Part shown: positions 42,074-51,540 of the stretch, in pieces | Numbering within the stretch: the first letter of the stretch is position 1 | Layout of the letters: every line of letters begins with the position of its first letter | Source: Chryseobacterium mulctrae | GTDB lineage: Bacteria > Bacteroidota > Bacteroidia > Flavobacteriales > Weeksellaceae | Direction of reading: 5' to 3' | NCBI RefSeq assembly: GCF_006175945.1 | Contig: NZ_VAJL01000001.1 | Location: 3,915,001-3,979,000 of the forward strand | Length of the DNA: 64,000 nt | Translations under genes and position numbers: made by a program | Notes under the pieces: generated by a model | What the model was told of the DNA's origin: nothing | The model's input: only the letters and a program-made list of their open reading frames with translations | Databases searched by the model: none

Positions 42074-42436
42074 ATGAGAAAGATTTTTTTGGTCGAAGAC
42101 GATCAGGCCATTCGAGAAATACTTGAGATAGTTCTATCTTCGGAAAATTACGAAGTTCAGTCTTTTTCGACTGCCCGAACTTTTAAACAAAGAAATTTAT
42201 TAATAAATCCTGATCTCTATTTATTTGATGTAATGCTTCCTGACGGTTCAGGAATTGATCTCTGCAAGCAAATCAAAAATGATAAATACAATGACGGCGT
42301 TCCGGTAATTATAATGAGTGCTCATGCTCACTTACAAAATTTCAAAGAAATTTGTCCACCTGACGATTTTATTTCCAAACCTTTCGATATTGATCATTTA
42401 CTTTTGAAGATTAGAGAAAGTATAATGAAGAACTAA
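42074..42436 (+). CDS. Stand-alone response regulator receiver protein
   Basis: A 120-residue CheY-like receiver domain without an output domain. The acidic pocket is VEDDQ and the phospho-acceptor Asp is in LYLFDVMLPDG. The conserved Lys is in FISKPFD. The ATG at 42074 is preferred over a TTG at 42056. It lies 110 bp upstream of the RsbQ/PAS-kinase pair on the same strand and may receive phosphate from that kinase; this partnership is inference. Confidence 0.9.
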   Translation: MRKIFLVEDDQAIREILEIVLSSENYEVQSFSTARTFKQRNLLINPDLYLFDVMLPDGSGIDLCKQIKNDKYNDGVPVIIMSAHAHLQNFKEICPPDDFISKPFDIDHLLLKIRESIMKN

Positions 42437-42524
42437 GTTTCGATTTAATTTCCTTAAAAAAAATAAAATTTTCTTAATCACTTTATCCTTCCCATATTCA
42501 ATGATTTTTGATCAAATTAATTCT

Positions 42525-42548
42525 TAAATTTGTAAAAATAATCTTTCA
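42525..42548 (+). promoter_or_regulatory. Promoter-like -7 box
   Basis: TAAATTTG at 42525-42532 fits TAnnTTTG, 16 bp before the ATG of the RsbQ-like gene. A TTTG lies 14 bp further up, closer than usual. Confidence 0.4.
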
Positions 42549-43346
42549 ATGAGTGGTATCCTTAAAAGGAATAATGTTACAATTAATGGAAGTGGTAAAG
42601 ACGTTATTTTCTTTGCTCACGGCTTTGGTTGTGACCAAAATATGTGGTGTTACGTTTCACCTGCATTTGAAGAAAAGTATACTACTGTACTTTTCGATCA
42701 TGTAGGTGCCGGCAATTCAGATCTTAACTCATATTCTTTTAAAAAATATAGCCAACTTGAAGGTTATGCTGAAGATATTGTAGAAATTGCCAGAGAATTA
42801 AACATATCAAATGCAGTTTTTGTTGGGCATTCAGTTAGTGCGATAATGGGAATTATTGCAGCAAAAATGGCTCCTGATCTATTCGCAAAATTAGTATTGG
42901 TGGCACCATCACCATCTTATATTAATGATGAAAATTATGTTGGAGGTTTTAGCAGACCTGAAATTGATGAATTACTTGATTCCTTAAATGATAATCATTT
43001 AGGATGGTCGGCAACAATGGCTCCTGTAATTATGGGCAATTCTGACCGACAAGAACTTGGAAAAGAATTAACTAACAGTTTTTGTAAAACTGATCCTGAT
43101 ATCGCAAAACATTTTGCACGTACCACTTTTTTAACAGATAAGCGTGATATTTTAACAGATTCTGACCTTCCTGTTCTTATTCTCCAATGTAGGAATGATA
43201 TTATTGCTCCGGTTGAAGTAGGGCATTTTATGCACACACAAATGAAAGGAAGTCAATTGGTTATAATGAACGCAACAGGACATTGTCCTAATCTAAGTGC
43301 ACCCGAAGAAACCATTGAAATGATAAGAGTTTTTTTAAATGACTAA
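42549..43346 (+). CDS. RsbQ-like alpha/beta hydrolase
   Basis: A 265-residue hydrolase of the RsbQ/D14/KAI2 group. The nucleophile is Ser95 in VGHSVSA, and the acid and base lie in CRNDIIAPV and ATGHCPNLSAPEE. The start NNVTINGSGKDVIFFAHGFG and the phrase DHVGAGNSD are characteristic. In Bacillus, RsbQ supplies a small hydrophobic signal to the PAS domain of RsbP during energy stress. Here its stop overlaps the start of a PAS-kinase gene by 8 bases, which mirrors that pairing. Confidence 0.92.
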   Translation: MSGILKRNNVTINGSGKDVIFFAHGFGCDQNMWCYVSPAFEEKYTTVLFDHVGAGNSDLNSYSFKKYSQLEGYAEDIVEIARELNISNAVFVGHSVSAIMGIIAAKMAPDLFAKLVLVAPSPSYINDENYVGGFSRPEIDELLDSLNDNHLGWSATMAPVIMGNSDRQELGKELTNSFCKTDPDIAKHFARTTFLTDKRDILTDSDLPVLILQCRNDIIAPVEVGHFMHTQMKGSQLVIMNATGHCPNLSAPEETIEMIRVFLND

Positions 43347-44448
43347 TGACCCATTGAATAACCTATCAGAAGATTTTGATGACTTTTTCGAATCTTCATT
43401 ATGTGGATTTGTAATATCTGATGGAAACGGAAATATTACTAGAGTCAATAAGTGTGCAGCCAACTGGCTCAACAGCAGCCCGAATCAGCTTAGAGGGAAA
43501 CGTATTTCTGACTTACTTTCGGTAGGTGGGAAAATATATTTTGAAACGCATCTTTGGCCATTACTTCGCATTCAAGGTCACTTTGACGAAGTTTCAATTG
43601 AACTGACTGATACAGGAAATGGTAAGGTTCCTGTTTATATTAATGGATATGAAAGAAAAGACGAAAACAACAAGCCCCTTTTTTTACGGTTTACTATATT
43701 TCAGGCAACTCATAGACGGTTGTACGAGGAAAACCTTCAGATTTCTAAGAAATTAGCCGAAAAAAGACTAAATATTGAACAGAAGCAGGCCGTTCTTCGT
43801 GAGCAGTTCATTGCAGTACTTGGTCACGACCTTCGAAATCCTCTTGGAGGGATAATGAGCGCAGCTCAATTGCTGACAAGATCTGAATTGAGTGAAAGAG
43901 ATAAAAAGTTGATGAATATAGTGCATTCCAGTTCGAAAAGAATGTATGAAATGATTAACAATATTATGGATTTAGCTCGTGGCAGGCTTGGCGGTGGTAT
44001 TTCTATAACTCCGGTTACTGTTGATTTACAACAGCTGCTCATTGAGGTAAGCAATGAATTAAAAGTTTCCTGGCCTGAACGGGTTATTGAATCAAATTTT
44101 ACTATAAATAATACGGTTAAATGTGATCCCGGTCGTATTTCGCAATTGATTTCTAATCTTTTGGCCAATGCAATAACCCATGGGTCATCTGATACTCCCA
44201 TCATACTTAATGCCGAAACTAATCATAAGTTCTGGGAGATTTCTGTTATCAACAGAGGTCGGAAAATACCTGATGAAGCAATTGAAAATCTTTTTGATCC
44301 TTTCCAGCGTGAAGGCACTGAATCGAATGAAAATGGCTTAGGATTGGGACTATATATTTCTTCTGAAATAGCAAAAGCTCATAATGGTGATTTATCTGTA
44401 AGTTCGGATGAGAATAAAACTTGTTTTACATTTACTGTTAAAATCTAG
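43339..44448 (+). CDS. PAS-domain sensor histidine kinase
   Basis: A 369-residue cytosolic kinase. Residues about 15-130 form a PAS domain of the type found in RsbP (SSLCGFVISDGNGNITRVN and the conserved FETHLWPLL). The H box is VLGHDLRNPLGG at about residue 163. The ATPase domain has the N box (ISNLLANAITHG), F box and GLGLGLYIS. It has no membrane segment. It is co-translated with the RsbQ-like hydrolase. In Bacillus the equivalent output is a phosphatase (RsbP); here it is a kinase. Confidence 0.93.
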   Translation: MTNDPLNNLSEDFDDFFESSLCGFVISDGNGNITRVNKCAANWLNSSPNQLRGKRISDLLSVGGKIYFETHLWPLLRIQGHFDEVSIELTDTGNGKVPVYINGYERKDENNKPLFLRFTIFQATHRRLYEENLQISKKLAEKRLNIEQKQAVLREQFIAVLGHDLRNPLGGIMSAAQLLTRSELSERDKKLMNIVHSSSKRMYEMINNIMDLARGRLGGGISITPVTVDLQQLLIEVSNELKVSWPERVIESNFTINNTVKCDPGRISQLISNLLANAITHGSSDTPIILNAETNHKFWEISVINRGRKIPDEAIENLFDPFQREGTESNENGLGLGLYISSEIAKAHNGDLSVSSDENKTCFTFTVKI

Positions 44449-44695
44449 GATGTATTTTATATGTTGAGAAAAAGTAATCTTCGCATAATTATCTAAGTTT
44501 AATATTAAAAAGAAGAAGAAGAAGGACTACTTGAATTTACTGGAATTTCCATAACGATAATGCTAACAATATTTTATTAATAATTATTACACGAAGTATA
44601 ATTTAATCATTCGATAAAGACCATTTGAATATGACTTAAAACATAAATATGTGAAACTGATTTCATATGTTTTTTTCTTAATAGGAGCATTTTTT

Positions 44696-44962
44696 TTATC
44701 GAATATATTTAGCCTTGTATTTCCACAAGCTGATTAATAAACAAACATCTACGATAACGGCAAAGCCATTAGAAATAATAATCGGCCACTCATTTTTAAG
44801 GATTCCATACCAAACCCAAAATGAGAGACCTATAATCAAGATTATTAGCATTAAAGCAGATAAATCTTCGACATTATTTTCCTTCAGAACTTTGATCAAT
44901 TGAGGCAGCATCGAAATTGATGTTAATATTCCTGCGATGGTTCCTAAAATATTTTCAGTCAT
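44696..44962 (-). CDS. SemiSWEET family sugar transporter
   Basis: An 88-residue membrane protein with three helices and the PQ-loop motif (TSISMLPQLIKVLK). It works as a dimer to let sugars cross the inner membrane down their gradient. The Trp/Asn pocket residues are in FWVWYGI and ISNGFAV. Length is typical. It stands alone, convergent to the kinase gene. Confidence 0.93.
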   Translation of the reverse strand: MTENILGTIAGILTSISMLPQLIKVLKENNVEDLSALMLIILIIGLSFWVWYGILKNEWPIIISNGFAVIVDVCLLISLWKYKAKYIR

Positions 44963-45407
44963 TTTGATTCATTTTTTGACCCAGACAGATACTGTCCGGA
45001 CACATTGATAGCCTTATGTAGATAGAAGAATAATTGAATAAGCAATCGGCTTGAACCAATTTTTACCTGATGATTCCAACACCTGAAATGGTTGCATGTC
45101 ACGATTTATCAACAGGAGAAACTTAAAAGATCGCTTATCTGTCAAAGAAGCTATCCTTAAAAACGTTTTTGAGATCATAATCTTACTTCTTCTGAGGCTC
45201 TTAAGAAATTATAATGCAGAGGCACTTCAAAACAGGAGATTAAATCATTTCTCTGCATCATCTTTCCAAAACTCTCCTAGTATATAATACTCTGAATTAA
45301 TTTCTGTTTTAGTAACTGATATATCTTATTAATGGCTATGACTTAGGTCAGATAAATATTTAGCTTTAATTAATTGCTGATCAAAACTAGAGCGATTGTT
45401 TAGAAAT
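44963..45407. other. Intergenic region
   Basis: About 445 bp. A 63-codon plus-strand frame (45096-45287) and a similar minus-strand frame are open, but neither shows a family motif or good start context. I do not call a gene. Confidence 0.35.
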
Positions 45408-45437
45408 AAAAAAAACAACCATGTGGTTGCTTTTTTT
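45408..45437 (-). terminator. Terminator of first DUF892 gene
   Basis: On the minus strand GCAACC-ACAT-GGTTGT is followed by a T run. It begins 26 bp after the stop of the DUF892 gene. Confidence 0.85.
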
Positions 45438-45462
45438 GTATTTATTTATTTTCTGTGATCTT

Positions 45463-46065
45463 CTACTTTTCTTCGTCAGCAGCATCAAGGTTAATTTCAG
45501 AAATTGCCAGACCTGTTAATAACGAATCACAAGATTTTTCTTCATCCAATGTTTGTTGAAGAATTTTCATTGCCTCCTCTTCTTCCAAAAGTTGGCAGTA
45601 AGCAACTAAAGTTCCATATGAAGCAATCTCATAATGTTCAACTTTTTGTGCAGCTGCAATAATAGCTGCATCACGAACAGCACCAGCCTCAGTTTCCTCC
45701 ATAATGCCTTCTCCTTCTTTGATTAAGCCTTCCATGGCATCACATTTTTCTGCTTTGGCTTTTTCATCCAAGATTCCAAAAACTTCTTCAAGACGGGTAA
45801 TTTGTACATCAGTCTCAGATTTGTGATTATTGATTGCATCCTTTAATTTTGGAGAGGTAGCGTTTTTCTCCATCTTGACCAGTGCTTTAGATAAATGCTT
45901 TTCTGCCCAATAAAGATCTTTAAGACCATCTACTAAAAATTCTCTTAAATTTTCAGCGGCGTCACTTTTCGCTTTAATTTTTCCGTCTGTTGTACTTTTC
46001 TTTGTAGCTGTCCCTGATTTTACAGGAGTACGTGTAGTTGTTTTAGGTTCTGCGGACTTTGCCAT
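45463..46065 (-). CDS. DUF892 ferritin-like stress protein, copy 1
   Basis: A 200-residue protein of the YciE/YciF (DUF892) family. A basic, low-complexity N terminus (about 30 residues) precedes a four-helix ferritin-like domain (DAAENLREFLVDGLKDLYWA, KVEHYEIASYGTLVAYC, LQQTLDEEKSCDSLL). The conserved Glu and His residues suggest a di-iron site. These proteins are induced by osmotic and other stresses. It lies 267 bp downstream of a Crp-type regulator in the same direction. A close paralogue is at 52962-53534. Confidence 0.92.
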   Translation of the reverse strand: MAKSAEPKTTTRTPVKSGTATKKSTTDGKIKAKSDAAENLREFLVDGLKDLYWAEKHLSKALVKMEKNATSPKLKDAINNHKSETDVQITRLEEVFGILDEKAKAEKCDAMEGLIKEGEGIMEETEAGAVRDAAIIAAAQKVEHYEIASYGTLVAYCQLLEEEEAMKILQQTLDEEKSCDSLLTGLAISEINLDAADEEK

Positions 46066-46332
46066 AATAATATTAATTTGGTTAAAATTTTCATATCTAA
46101 AACTATGCCAATTTGCATTAATAATTAATTCTTCTGTTTGGATAGCCTCTAGAAAAAATAATGAAGGTCTTAATATCAGTTTGGCAAAATGGCGGGTTTA
46201 GTGCTAATTTCAAGTTTAATTCTTCGTTTCAAATTTTATGCAAAATGGAAGTTTTGTTCTTTGATTTCTGCTACTTAGCCAAGCTGAAAACCGTTATAAT
46301 TTATAATAATCTCAAAAAGCAATAGTGATAAA

Positions 46333-46935
46333 TTAAATCAAGATCTTACGGTTTCTAATACAAAGTATATTTTGTCGTTCCATTTTTTTTATGGTTCTGA
46401 TAGTTGTTTCAAGACATAATCTTGTAAGTGATGCCAGTTGCTGTCTGGTTACAGGAACCTCAAATGTGAAAGGCTTCACGTTATTATGATGCTGTTCTTT
46501 TTTCATTAGCTCGATAACTTCTTTTAATCTTTCTGCTGCATTGGGACTCGATATTTTCTGCATCAAAAGAAACTTATGATTAAGTCGTTCTGCAAGCGAT
46601 TTACAAATATTTAGATAAATTTCAGGGTTTTTTGTCAAGTAATTGAGTATTATAGTCTTAGGAACTTTAATGGTGGTACAACTAGTCAAAGCAATCGCAT
46701 TTATTGGATATGCCTTTTCTGTAAAAAGCATCGATTCACCCAAAGCGTCTTTACAGGTCAGGATATTTTGAATAAATTCTTTTCCATCACTATTGTAATT
46801 GCTCAGTTTTACCTCGCCAGTTATTATCTGATAATAAAACTGCGGGATGGAGTTTTCACGGAAAATATAATCGCCAGGATTATAATCTTCTTCTGTTGCT
46901 CCCATAGTGTGTAGAAGTTCTATTTGAATAGACAT
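46333..46935 (-). CDS. Crp/Fnr-family regulator, copy 1
   Basis: A 200-residue Crp-type regulator: a cyclic-nucleotide-like barrel (GDYIFRENSIPQFYYQIITG) and a C-terminal winged HTH (VTRQQLASLTRLCLETTIRT). No Fe-S cysteine cluster is evident. It is the upstream partner of a DUF892 gene. The paralogue at 53646-54242 is very similar, and the upstream DNA is also conserved, so the pair was duplicated as a module. Confidence 0.93.
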   Translation of the reverse strand: MSIQIELLHTMGATEEDYNPGDYIFRENSIPQFYYQIITGEVKLSNYNSDGKEFIQNILTCKDALGESMLFTEKAYPINAIALTSCTTIKVPKTIILNYLTKNPEIYLNICKSLAERLNHKFLLMQKISSPNAAERLKEVIELMKKEQHHNNVKPFTFEVPVTRQQLASLTRLCLETTIRTIKKMERQNILCIRNRKILI

Positions 46936-47340
46936 TTAATATTTTTATAGTTGGTGTAAGTGATATTATAAATTTCCTGATAGACACTACTGCAACACTT
47001 AACTACTACTGTGTAGTATGTTGCCGGATATTTAAGTTGATGACAACATCTTGGAGAAAAAATAAAGCCAGTAATAAAGATCATGTGTACAGTCCTCTTT
47101 CATTATATGTACTAGACAACTTCATAAGTAATGTTGCCATTGCTCTAAGTTAGATAGGAGACGATATGTGAAATCGATAACAACAAATATTCCATAATCT
47201 TACAAAACTGATTAAATTTATGTTTTGAATTATAGTTTAATTATTTGAGTATTTAACAATTTTAATAGTTTTGTGTTTATCTAGAGCCGTAATAATTTCA
47301 AGTATATAATCGACATTATGTTAAATTAGCACAGAGTAAG
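46936..47340. promoter_or_regulatory. Conserved upstream region of Crp/DUF892 module, copy 1
   Basis: This non-coding DNA resembles 54243-54665 upstream of the other Crp gene. Conserved pieces include AGTTAGATAGGAGACGA here against AGTTAGATCGGAGACGA there, ATCG(A/T)TAACAACAA, and AGTATATAATC before the next plus-strand gene. Conservation beyond the coding region suggests regulatory sites, perhaps for the Crp protein itself. Confidence 0.55.
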
Positions 47341-47354
47341 TCTCACAAAACGAT
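47341..47354 (+). repeat. Dispersed 14-mer, copy 1
   Basis: TCTCACAAAACGAT, also found exactly at 48249 and 50093, and with one mismatch at 51304. It lies 34 bp upstream of the next small gene. Confidence 0.65.
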
Positions 47355-47388
47355 ATATTAGCTGAGCAATAGCAAAGAAAATTATAAT

Positions 47389-47607
47389 ATGGACTCACGA
47401 AGAATAGAAAAAATTTTATTAGGTGCGCTTACAATGACGGTAATTATATTTTTAATGGAAATTAATTTTTACAATGATCTTAAATATACGACCAATAAAT
47501 TGAACGAAATATTATTTTGGTCATTCGTAAGAGGTTTAGTAATTTCAGCAAGTGTTGATATCGGAAAGCAATATTTTTCAAAACTAAAGGATATTTTTAT
47601 ATTTTGA
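47389..47607 (+). CDS. Small two-helix membrane protein
   Basis: A 72-residue hypothetical protein with two hydrophobic segments (LLGALTMTVIIFLMEINF and ILFWSFVRGLVISASVDIG) and charged ends. No family is recognised. It lies after the first dispersed 14-mer and may be one of the variable genes of this stretch. Confidence 0.5.
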   Translation: MDSRRIEKILLGALTMTVIIFLMEINFYNDLKYTTNKLNEILFWSFVRGLVISASVDIGKQYFSKLKDIFIF

Positions 47608-47668
47608 AAATGATGATCAAAAATTTTTCAGACGCCTAAAAGTATATATATATTAAATAAAATCTATT

Positions 47669-48129
47669 ATGAAAAAAATTCTCCTATTTTCACTATTTAT
47701 ATTCTTAAATAATTGCGGAACATGTGACCATTGTGATGATCCTCCGGTACAATATGAATATACAATAAAAAATATTTCTGGGGTAAAAATTGAAATCATT
47801 CCTCATAAAAAAATTCATCCGGGATTGATGAAATTCTTCTATCTGAAAGAATCACAATTGAAGATTCTAAAAGCTACACTGAAAAATATACTGACGGTGC
47901 TCCTTATGACGGTTATAGCTTTCGTGATTTATTAAAAAATCCCAGTAGGATTGATGTAATTTTTAATAATTCAAAAAAAATAATTTATGAAGAGTGTGCG
48001 TATAATGGTTCATGCAGCGATCCAAGAAACATTTTTAATTATGATTATAATAACGAAACTACTGAAACCTACACTATAACTATAGACGACTATCAAAATG
48101 CAATTGATTGTAATGGAAACTGTTTTTGA
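47669..48129 (+). pseudogene. Lipoprotein gene with frameshift at A7 run
   Basis: The frame starts MKKILLFSLFIFLNNCGTC, a lipoprotein signal with Cys16. It then runs to PHKKIHP, where it changes to unrelated low-quality sequence. From the A7 run at 47807-47813 the +1 neighbouring frame continues with sensible protein (GIDEILLSERITIEDSKSY, ECAYNGSCSDPRNIF, DDYQNAIDCNGNCF) to a TGA at 48127. One extra A would restore a protein of about 153 residues with paired cysteines. It is a recent frameshift, a sequencing slip or a slippery site. Confidence 0.75.
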
Positions 48130-48248
48130 GAATCTGTTTAAGTCTTATTAAAAAATGTAAACAAGCTCTTAAATAGCCAACTACACCTTTTTTCAGGATT
48201 CAGAATCTCTTCAGTAAGATGATATATCACATAAGTGCAAATAAATAA

Positions 48249-48262
48249 TCTCACAAAACGAT
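48249..48262 (+). repeat. Dispersed 14-mer, copy 2
   Basis: Exact TCTCACAAAACGAT, 22 bp beyond the 3' end of the minus-strand lipoprotein gene. The DNA after it (AATGAAATTTTA) is also shared with copy 3. Confidence 0.65.
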
Positions 48263-48283
48263 CTTTGATGTAAAAATGAAATT

Positions 48284-48832
48284 TTAGGTGACAACAAATT
48301 CAAATCTATTGTCAGAAATGTTATTTCCTTTGATACTTGTAATTATTTGGATAAAGACGCATTGCCCGTCTTCGAATTCCCTATCCTGAAAAGTTGCAAG
48401 AGAATCAAATGAATAGATACCTTTTTTGTTTAGAATAATATCAACTTCTAATTCATAACTATCAGTAATACTGTTGTAAACAGGAGATGAACTAAAATCA
48501 TCAATTTTCTTTCCTTTTACAAAGTTGACAGTATTATCCTGAAAAAGCTCAGAAAGATATATCCTCAAAATTCCGGAGGATTGTTTTGTTGTTTGAAAAA
48601 TATCAATATCCTTTGAACTGACTTTCATTTTCGATGGGACTGAAAATTTCAACTTTATTGTTTCACCTTGTGTATATGACTGCTTGGTAGGAGAAATCAG
48701 TATTAAATCCTGCTCATTTAATACGTTGGTGTATTGATCACACGGATTCTCGCCTCTGTTGTCACACTGCATCATAAGAGGAATCAGAAATACTGACAAA
48801 AAAATATTCAAGAAAGTAAATTTAAACATCAC
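48284..48832 (-). CDS. Lipoprotein of unknown function
   Basis: A 182-residue protein with a hydrophobic leader ending LIPLMMQC, where Cys is the likely lipidated residue. The mature part looks like a single beta-sandwich domain (LILISPTKQSYTQGETIKLK, YELEVDIILNKKGIYSF). No catalytic motif was seen. It stands alone. Confidence 0.7.
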   Translation of the reverse strand: MMFKFTFLNIFLSVFLIPLMMQCDNRGENPCDQYTNVLNEQDLILISPTKQSYTQGETIKLKFSVPSKMKVSSKDIDIFQTTKQSSGILRIYLSELFQDNTVNFVKGKKIDDFSSSPVYNSITDSYELEVDIILNKKGIYSFDSLATFQDREFEDGQCVFIQIITSIKGNNISDNRFEFVVT

Positions 48833-49074
48833 GTCTTTATTTAATTTTATTAATTAGAGATTATTATTTAACTAAAGTATTTACTCATTTAAATTGCCCG
48901 TCAAATATATATAAAATAGTGAATATGTTTCAATAAAAAATGTTTATTAAACAAATATATATTCTAATTATAGAATAATTCATAATCTAAAAAGTGAATT
49001 ATTGTCAATTGAAAAAAAAACTTTGAGATGTAAAAATAATTATTAGTTTTACAACTTAAATAAATCAACGGAAG

Positions 49075-49617
49075 ATGACAAATAAACTACTCTTACTTTC
49101 TTTATTATCAGTATTTTCTTTAAATAATGCCCAAGATAAAAAACAGAGAAAAAATGATATTATTGCAGACCCTATACTTCTAATCGCAATACCTTTAGCC
49201 AATGTTTCATATGAAAGACTTATCTCCGAAAATATGGGCTTAGGTTTGAATGCCATGTTAACTTTGAGTTCAAACAATGAAAGCTTCAAACAGTTTTCAC
49301 CCTATTTCAGATATTACTTAGGAAAAAAGTATGCCTCTGGATTTTTCTTCGAAGGATTTGTACCCGTGACGCTACAACGAAATGAGGTATATAACTATTT
49401 TTACGATCAATCAGGTTCATATCAATATCGTTACGATGTAAATGAAAACTTTACCAGTATTGGAATTGGGTTTGGTGTGGGTGGTAAATGGGTGATCAAT
49501 GACAGACTAATAATTGAAGCTAGTGGCGGTTTAGCAAGAAGAATTGGTGATTTTGACAACGATAATGTAGGAGCGGTAACAGGCAAATTTATGGGTGGCG
49601 TTGGATATAGATTTTAA
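49075..49617 (+). CDS. Small outer-membrane beta-barrel protein
   Basis: A 180-residue protein with a signal peptide (cut near LNNAQ) and alternating aromatic strands (FSPYFRYYLGKKYASGFFFE, FTSIGIGFGVGGKWVIND). It ends GGVGYRF, with the terminal Phe needed for barrel insertion. It resembles DUF3575/porin-family eight-stranded barrels. No partner gene is adjacent. Confidence 0.82.
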   Translation: MTNKLLLLSLLSVFSLNNAQDKKQRKNDIIADPILLIAIPLANVSYERLISENMGLGLNAMLTLSSNNESFKQFSPYFRYYLGKKYASGFFFEGFVPVTLQRNEVYNYFYDQSGSYQYRYDVNENFTSIGIGFGVGGKWVINDRLIIEASGGLARRIGDFDNDNVGAVTGKFMGGVGYRF

Positions 49618-50092
49618 GCTCAAATAAATTTATCTTTAAACTTTAAAAGATGATTTCGGGTATTGAATGGATAAGAAATCATTATAAAATTATTGGAATT
49701 GAAGCCGAGAAATCCACAGATAAATTCTGGAATAGATTGAGACAGTTTATTAAGAAAAATTCAAATCAAATTCCTGGTTGCAATCGTATTGAAGGAAAAC
49801 CTCAAATTTTTGCATTTATAAATGCTTATAAAGAAATATGAAATGGAAAAAATTGTGCGCTAAATCCATCGATTATCTTGCCTTTCATAAAACAGTTTTC
49901 AGCAGAACATCATTAAATTTTGATATGAATGTTTAGCGATAATTTTACGCTACTTTTTCTTATTCAAAAAATTTAAATTTTCTATTGAAATGTAGGAATA
50001 GCATTTTGGATTTTTAATATAACTTCCGTTGTTATAGAAAGTACCCTTTTATAGTAATTTTTCTTTTATTATATTATTTCGAAATTTTAACT
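49618..50092. other. Intergenic region with short open frame
   Basis: A 63-codon frame (49650-49841, MISGIEWIRNHYKIIGIEAE) is open and follows a weak purine-rich site. It might be a small gene or a relic, with no family match. The rest is AT-rich with no clear element until the 14-mer at 50093. Confidence 0.35.
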
Positions 50093-50106
50093 TCTCACAA
50101 AACGAT
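50093..50106 (+). repeat. Dispersed 14-mer, copy 3
   Basis: Exact TCTCACAAAACGAT, about 100 bp upstream of the next plus-strand gene and followed by AATGAAATTTTA as at copy 2. Confidence 0.65.
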
Positions 50107-50204
50107 GATAATGAAATTTTATAAATGGCTTTGCAAATATCATAGATTACATTGCTGTAAGGCGTAAAATTGACGTTAGGTTTAATTTTAAAAATAGGCA
50201 ACAA

Positions 50205-51155
50205 ATGAGAATTCAGATAGACTTCGACAAAAAAGACCGGTCAAAGACAATCCTTGCACTTGAAAAGTTTCTTAATTACAATTTGATTGAAATTAATCAC
50301 GGGTCGACTTTTGAAGCAATTTTTATTACATTCATCGAAAAGCCCAAAAAGACACAGAAATTTAAACGCAAATTTTTGTACAAAAAATATGCTGACATTT
50401 CAATTCCATTAGACTTTTCCAATTATAGTGAACTTAATTTAGTTGACTTCAATAATGCCTTTGAGACAATCATTGAAAACATTGAAGTAGTTAATGAAAT
50501 TGATGTTGAAAATAGGGACTTGAAAATTTTAAAACTTAAGGAGAACATAATTTCTTTAAGAGTGTTGTTACCTAAAAGCAATGTAGCATTAGAATTTTTC
50601 ATCGAAAACAGTAGAGAGCTGGATAGAGAAATCCATTTAAAAAGAATGAATTGCAGAACAGAGCAGAGAGTGAGTAGCAAAAGGGACTTAATAAAGAAAT
50701 TGAAGGGATTTAGGGCTTACGACAAAAATGATAATAAATTATTAAGACCCTATCTTAATAAAATCACTAATATTCTAGAGAACAATTTAAAGCTAAATCA
50801 ACTTTTATCACCAGGCTATTCTGAAATTTATTTTAGTATTTCAGACACTTTAGAAGATGCTAAAACAGAGTTTCCTCTCGAAGATTGGTATGAATATACT
50901 TATGGCGAAATTGACTACTGTAAGTTTGAAAGCCTTGACATAATTAATAGATTTAACTATCTATCTGGCATTTTATCGAGTTCATTAGATCAAATTTGCA
51001 CAATTGACCATTTGGACAAAACAACAATTGAAGAACTGAAGGCTAAATTAGAAGATGACTTAAAAGAATTTTTGACAAATTGTAGTACGGAACAAATTGC
51101 AGATGAGCTTAGTTCATTTCCGAGAAATGAAAAAATACTATTAAACAGAAAATAA
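50205..51155 (+). CDS. Hypothetical protein
   Basis: A 316-residue soluble protein that I do not recognise. It is rich in Lys, Glu, Asn and Ile and predicted mixed alpha/beta, with no signal peptide or catalytic motif. The middle (SSKRDLIKKLKGFRAYDKND) and the C-terminal helices (TTIEELKAKLEDDLKEF) suggest a helical tail. It is flanked by dispersed 14-mers at 50093 and 51304, as if carried as a unit. Confidence 0.65.
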   Translation: MRIQIDFDKKDRSKTILALEKFLNYNLIEINHGSTFEAIFITFIEKPKKTQKFKRKFLYKKYADISIPLDFSNYSELNLVDFNNAFETIIENIEVVNEIDVENRDLKILKLKENIISLRVLLPKSNVALEFFIENSRELDREIHLKRMNCRTEQRVSSKRDLIKKLKGFRAYDKNDNKLLRPYLNKITNILENNLKLNQLLSPGYSEIYFSISDTLEDAKTEFPLEDWYEYTYGEIDYCKFESLDIINRFNYLSGILSSSLDQICTIDHLDKTTIEELKAKLEDDLKEFLTNCSTEQIADELSSFPRNEKILLNRK

Positions 51156-51303
51156 AAACAACGCTTTATAAGTTTTCTTGTTAGTTGGCAGCAGTGCGGA
51201 TAGAAACATTTGAACAATTTATAAGCTTTGGTGCTGGCAGACAGTTTATGGTTTCAAAAAGCCCCCCATTGCAAAGCCACGAAACGTTACAGATCAAATT
51301 AAA

Positions 51304-51317
51304 TCTCAAAAAACGAT
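51304..51317 (+). repeat. Dispersed 14-mer, copy 4 (one mismatch)
   Basis: TCTCAAAAAACGAT, one base different from the other copies. It lies about 150 bp after the hypothetical gene and 220 bp before the GlsB-like gene. Confidence 0.55.
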
Positions 51318-51540
51318 TAGTTTTTTCATGATTTATTTTTATACAGATAAATTTGATTTGCGACTGTATGGCTCTATCTATTTATTTTAATCATCTTCAA
51401 ATTTACCTACCAGAAAAAAGGTTTTTTAGTGCAATCTTAATGCTGAAAATTTACAATTTCATGGTACGATAGTTGCGAATGATATTGTGAACTATCATTA
51501 TACAAATCATTTATTTATTAAACTATTAAAAATTATTATT

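Noticed and set aside
43866..44204. 112-codon minus-strand frame
   Set aside because: Antisense shadow of the histidine kinase gene.
45096..45287. 63-codon plus-strand frame
   Set aside because: No motif, poor start context and an equally open frame on the other strand.
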